Source: Flavobacteriaceae bacterium CRH
GTDB taxonomy: Bacteria > Bacteroidota > Bacteroidia > Flavobacteriales > Flavobacteriaceae
Reading direction: 5' to 3'
DNA length: 64,000 nucleotides
Assembly: GCA_001507425.1 (NCBI GenBank)
Contig: LMAJ01000023.1
Location: 20,305 to 84,304 of the forward strand
A model generated the notes under the pieces. That model had not been told where the DNA came from. It did no database searches and saw only the letters and a list, made by a program, of their open reading frames with translations. Of this stretch, positions 60,694 to 64,000 are shown in pieces (within the stretch, counting starts at the first letter, position 1; every line of letters starts with the position of its first letter). The translations under genes were made by a program, and so were the position numbers.

Positions 60694-60735
60694 TTCGTTA
60701 CTATAATTAGAATAGATATATTAAATTTTAATGTT

Positions 60736-61563
60736 ATGAACGATATCATTGCTTATTTTAGTACGATTCCATCATCGCACCGAAGTGTAATTCTGGTCGG
60801 AGGAATTGCTATTTTTTGGTTAATCGAAAACTCTTTTCCGCTATTTCAGATGCAATATCGAAAATGGCATCATGCAGGAATCAACTTTTTCCTGACGTTT
60901 ACTACGATTATAGTCAATTTTGTCTTAGCCTTTATTTTAATCCGAACTGCCGATTGGACAACTCAAAATCACTTTGGAATTTTACAATGGTTACCGGAAA
61001 TACCAATTTGGCTTTACACCATTATAGGATTATTGTTATTAGATTTAATCGGAGCTTATTTAGTCCATTTTATACAGCATAAAATAAAGCCTTTATGGAG
61101 ATTTCATATTGTTCATCATACTGATACCTGGATCGATACCACAACTGCCAACAGGCACCATCCAGGAGAAAGTATTATTCGATTTGTATTCACCACAATT
61201 GGCGTTTTAATAGTCGGAAGTCCAATGTGGATGGTTTTTCTATATCAGTCCTTATCTGTTATAGCTTCACAATTCAATCATGCCAATATTTCTCTGCCAA
61301 ATAAACTGGATGTTTTTCTAAGTTACTTTATCGTTTCTCCCAATATGCATAAAGTACATCATCATTATGTTTTACCTTATACAGACAGTAATTACGGGAA
61401 TATATTTTCCGTTTGGGATCGGCTTTTTGGCACTTTTACGACGCTGCCAAAAGAAGAGTTAATTTATGGAGTAGACACTCATATGGCTGCAGAAGAAAAC
61501 AATAAATTGAAAAATTTATTACAAATTCCGTTTCAAAAATCAAGATCAATAAAAAACAATTAA
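60736..61563 (+). CDS. Sterol desaturase / fatty acid hydroxylase family protein
   Basis: 275 aa with four or so membrane helices. The histidine boxes binding the di-iron centre are HFIQH, HIVHHTD, NRHHPGE and HKVHHH. Family members add hydroxyl groups to fatty acids, sterols or carotenoids at the membrane. Which lipid is used cannot be read from the sequence; hydroxylated ornithine or flexirubin-type lipids are possibilities. Confidence 0.9.
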   Translation: MNDIIAYFSTIPSSHRSVILVGGIAIFWLIENSFPLFQMQYRKWHHAGINFFLTFTTIIVNFVLAFILIRTADWTTQNHFGILQWLPEIPIWLYTIIGLLLLDLIGAYLVHFIQHKIKPLWRFHIVHHTDTWIDTTTANRHHPGESIIRFVFTTIGVLIVGSPMWMVFLYQSLSVIASQFNHANISLPNKLDVFLSYFIVSPNMHKVHHHYVLPYTDSNYGNIFSVWDRLFGTFTTLPKEELIYGVDTHMAAEENNKLKNLLQIPFQKSRSIKNN

Positions 61564-61683
61564 AATCATTAAAAAAAATGTACCTGATCGAACCAACTAA
61601 TTATTTTTTTTATTAATATTGATACATAAATTGAAGATCAATCTATTAATCATTAACCACTATTTTGAATTAATTTTCACGTG

Positions 61684-61962
61684 ATGAAAAAGAGTAACCG
61701 CAAAGAGTTGAGCTGGGAACAAACCGAAAAACTTGTTTCGCTAGCCTTGGAAGAAAAAAATCCATTTGAAATTATAAAAAAAGAATTTGGATTGGCAGAA
61801 AAAGAAGTTCTGGAAATCATGAAAAAGAAGATGCCACTTGAAAAGTTTGAAATGTGGAAAAAGAAGGCAATTGCTAATAAACCAAAACCTAAGCCCGTTA
61901 AAATAGATGATTTTGATGAAGACCTGGATGGAAAATATTATATAAAGAACAAATTCGACTAA
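61684..61962 (+). CDS. TIGR03643 / DUF2805 family protein
   Basis: 92 aa from the ATG at 61684 (a GTG at 61681 is in frame and less likely). Small helix-turn-helix-like protein, ELSWEQTEKLVSLALEEKNPFEIIKKEFGLAEKEVLEIMKK, with a basic middle (KPKPKPVK) and an acidic FDEDLDGKYYIKNKFD tail. The fold suggests nucleic-acid binding; function unknown. Confidence 0.85.
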   Translation: MKKSNRKELSWEQTEKLVSLALEEKNPFEIIKKEFGLAEKEVLEIMKKKMPLEKFEMWKKKAIANKPKPKPVKIDDFDEDLDGKYYIKNKFD

Positions 61963-61968
61963 CATAAA

Positions 61969-61993
61969 GCTCCTGCAAATCAGGAGTTTTTTT
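61969..61993 (+). terminator. Terminator after TIGR03643 gene
   Basis: CTCCTG (61970-61975) and CAGGAG (61981-61986) around a 5-base loop with seven T, 8 bp past the stop codon. Confidence 0.75.
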
Positions 61994-62059
61994 ATATTTT
62001 TACTTTAATGTAACTTTTTGACATTTTATCAGTCAAATACAATAACTAAACATAAAAAA

Positions 62060-63919
62060 ATGAAAAAAATAATTTACACACTAGCTCTTGCAGTTACTTT
62101 TTGGAGCTGTAAAACAGGGAGTAATTCCGGAGCTGCTAAAAATAATACCGTAGCGGTAAATATCAATCTTGTCGATGTAAAAGACGATAAAGTTCTGGTA
62201 ACCGTTACTCCTCCAGCCATAAAAACAGACGAAATCATTTATAGCATTCCTAAAACTGTTCCGGGAACTTATTCTACAGATAATTATGGTAAATATTCTG
62301 ATGATTTTAAAGCTTTTGACACCAAAGGAAATGCATTAACTGTAAAAAGAATCGACGATAACTCTTGGTCTATTTCTAATGCAAAAACATTAGCAAAAGT
62401 TACTTATTTAGTTGGAGATACTTTTGATACTGAAAAAGGGACCGGATTTGGTAATGACGACGTTTTTTCGCCAGCAGGAACAAACATAAATGCAGGAATC
62501 AATTTCTTAGTAAATACACATGGTTTTGTTGGGTATTTTCAAGATAAACTAGACGTTCCGTATAAAGTAACAGTTACACATCCTGAAACACTTTGGGGCG
62601 CAACTTCAATGAATGATGAAGATGCAAGCAACACAAGCGATGTTTTCTCAACGCCGCGTTATGCTATTTTGGTTGAAAATCCGATTATGTATTCTAAACC
62701 GGATTATACAACATTTAATGTAAACGGAATGGATATTTTAATTGCCGTTTATTCTCCAACAGGGAAATTTACTGCCGAAAGTATTACTCCGGAGATGAAA
62801 ACAATAATGACAGCTCAGAAAAATTTTTTAGGAAAAGTAAATGCTACTAAAAAATATACTGTTTTATTGTATTTATCAAGCATGGCAAAAGATGATGCCC
62901 ATGGTTTTGGAGCTTTAGAACATCCTACAGCAACTACAGTTGTTTTACCGGAATCTATGCCAAAAGAAAAATTGGTAGAATCAATGAAAGATGTTGTTTC
63001 TCATGAGTTTTTCCATATTGTAACACCATTAACTATTCACTCAAAAGAAATTCAGTATTTTGACTATAACGCACCTAAAATGTCAGAACATTTATGGATG
63101 TATGAAGGTGTAACAGAATATTTTGCGAATCTTTTTCAAATTAACCAAGGTTTAATTGACGAAACTGAATTTTATACTCGTATTGCTGACAAAATCGAAC
63201 AGGCAAAAGGTTTAAATGATACAATGTCATTTACAACTATGAGTAAAAATGTTTTAGAACAGCCGTATAAAGATCAATACTTAAATGTATATCAAAAAGG
63301 GGCGCTAATGGGAATGTGTATTGATATCATCATTAGAGAAAAAAGCAACGGAGAAAGAGGAATTCTTGATTTAATGCACAAATTAGCCGCTGAATATGGT
63401 GTTGAAAAACCATTTAACGATAATGAACTTTTTGCTAAAATCACACAATTGACTTATCCTGAAGTTGGTGAATTTTTAACTAAATATGTTTCCGGAACTA
63501 CTCCAATTCCTTACGATTTTTATTTAGCTAAAGTGGGTGTTAGTAAAGCATCCGAAAAAGTTCCGGGATCGATTTTCATCAAAGGACAAGCTCCATATAT
63601 CGGTATAGATAAAGCGACAAAAATAATAAGTGTTCGCCCTGACGTTGACCTAAATGTGTTTTTTACCAATTTAAATCTTAAAGCAGGTGATCAAATTATC
63701 TCTATAAACAACAAAACATACAATTTAGATAACATTTATGATTTGATTACAGAAAGTGAAAACTGGAAAGAAAATGATCCAATTACACTTAAAATCAAAC
63801 GTGCCGGAGCAGAACAAACCATCAAAGGAACTGTAAAACTACCATTTGAAGAAAAAGAAACTTTTAAAGCTTCAGATGCTTCAAAAGAGAAACTTAAAAA
63901 TGCATGGTTGAAAGGGTAA
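62060..63919 (+). CDS. M61 family (glycyl) aminopeptidase lipoprotein
   Basis: 619 aa from the ATG at 62060 (an upstream start is not family-like). Lipobox WSCK gives a membrane lipoprotein. An N-terminal beta domain precedes the thermolysin-like catalytic domain with HEFFH beginning at H315 and the distal glutamate in MYEGVTEYF. A PDZ domain (from about residue 510) completes the M61 layout. It should cut Gly/Ala-rich peptides outside the cytoplasm. Strong terminator downstream. Confidence 0.93.
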   Translation: MKKIIYTLALAVTFWSCKTGSNSGAAKNNTVAVNINLVDVKDDKVLVTVTPPAIKTDEIIYSIPKTVPGTYSTDNYGKYSDDFKAFDTKGNALTVKRIDDNSWSISNAKTLAKVTYLVGDTFDTEKGTGFGNDDVFSPAGTNINAGINFLVNTHGFVGYFQDKLDVPYKVTVTHPETLWGATSMNDEDASNTSDVFSTPRYAILVENPIMYSKPDYTTFNVNGMDILIAVYSPTGKFTAESITPEMKTIMTAQKNFLGKVNATKKYTVLLYLSSMAKDDAHGFGALEHPTATTVVLPESMPKEKLVESMKDVVSHEFFHIVTPLTIHSKEIQYFDYNAPKMSEHLWMYEGVTEYFANLFQINQGLIDETEFYTRIADKIEQAKGLNDTMSFTTMSKNVLEQPYKDQYLNVYQKGALMGMCIDIIIREKSNGERGILDLMHKLAAEYGVEKPFNDNELFAKITQLTYPEVGEFLTKYVSGTTPIPYDFYLAKVGVSKASEKVPGSIFIKGQAPYIGIDKATKIISVRPDVDLNVFFTNLNLKAGDQIISINNKTYNLDNIYDLITESENWKENDPITLKIKRAGAEQTIKGTVKLPFEEKETFKASDASKEKLKNAWLKG

Positions 63920-63938
63920 TACTTCTTTCAAAACATAA

Positions 63939-63970
63939 AAAAACCGACAATCACTTGTCGGTTTTTTTGT
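63939..63970 (+). terminator. Terminator of the M61 gene
   Basis: 12-bp perfect arms AAAAACCGACAA (63939-63950) and TTGTCGGTTTTT (63955-63966) with a 4-base loop, 20 bp past the stop codon. Confidence 0.85.
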
Positions 63971-63971
63971 T

Positions 63972-64000
63972 TTGTCATCCTGAGGAACGAAGGATCACAC
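63972..64000. repeat. Edge of a dispersed repeat (TCATCCTGAGGAACGAAGGA type)
   Basis: TCATCCTGAGGAACGAAGGA and the following bases run into the window edge. I recall this text as a high-copy dispersed sequence in several Bacteroidota genomes. Only one partial copy is present here, so copy number cannot be judged. Confidence 0.45.

Overview
The window is a stretch of AT-rich chromosome from a member of the Bacteroidota, most likely a Flavobacterium. Four things in the sequence support this. Many promoters fit the Bacteroidetes form (TAnnTTTG at -7, sometimes with TTG about 19 bp upstream) and Shine-Dalgarno sites are scarce. One protein is GldI, the gliding-motility PPIase lipoprotein. A subtilase carries a type IX secretion sorting tail. 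Several families typical of the group are present (DUF3810, DUF3857, DUF4268, DUF2805/TIGR03643, MORN/YwqK proteins, a NagB-PIG-L fusion). I see no rRNA, tRNA, CRISPR array, prophage or transposase gene. The region looks like core and household chromosome, not a genomic island.

Layout. 0-2 kb: a nitrosative-stress/copper locus on the minus strand (Rrf2 regulator, azurin lipoprotein, RIC iron-sulfur repair protein) with a strong palindrome before RIC. 2-9 kb: a NYN-LOTUS protein and a ferredoxin-type glutamate synthase domain protein, two duplicated lipoproteins, a GH88 unsaturated glucuronidase, DUF2809 and an ABC exporter. 9-20 kb: RdgB, a DEAD-box helicase, a carboxypeptidase-regulatory-domain protein, a cupin, a 36-residue lysine-rich small ORF, PepD, DUF3810, an ECF sigma factor with a membrane partner, PlsC, a Nudix CoA pyrophosphatase and DUF4268. 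20-27 kb: a three-gene operon with overlapping ends, made of a large TPR-MORN exported protein and two DUF3857/transglutaminase proteins, the second of which has lost its catalytic triad.

27-37.5 kb (minus strand): MnmA - S8 protease with T9SS tail - nitronate monooxygenase-like enzyme - small exported protein, then a YwqK/MORN protein, YidC and PyrG, and small membrane proteins. 37.5-46 kb (minus): NagB-PIG-L fusion, OsmC, two four-LysM proteins and GuaA. 46-54 kb: small lipoprotein and membrane proteins, a PoxB-like TPP enzyme, CbpA/CbpM, RidA and a CLC transporter of the GREGT type. Dispersed inverted repeats are concentrated here. 54-58 kb: an operon of DHH phosphoesterase, GldI and two cyclophilin-FKBP fusions, which together look like an envelope protein-folding set. 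58-64 kb: EamA transporter, DoxX-like protein, aquaporin, GlsB-like protein, fatty acid hydroxylase/sterol desaturase, TIGR03643 and an M61 peptidase.

No clearly novel defence or mobile system was found. The best leads are the TPR-MORN/twin-DUF3857 operon, the Rrf2 operator candidates, the unexplained palindromes at 46119-46169 and 12069-12145, the leader hairpin before DUF3820, the three dispersed inverted-repeat families sited at gene ends, and the possibly fluoride-type CLC.
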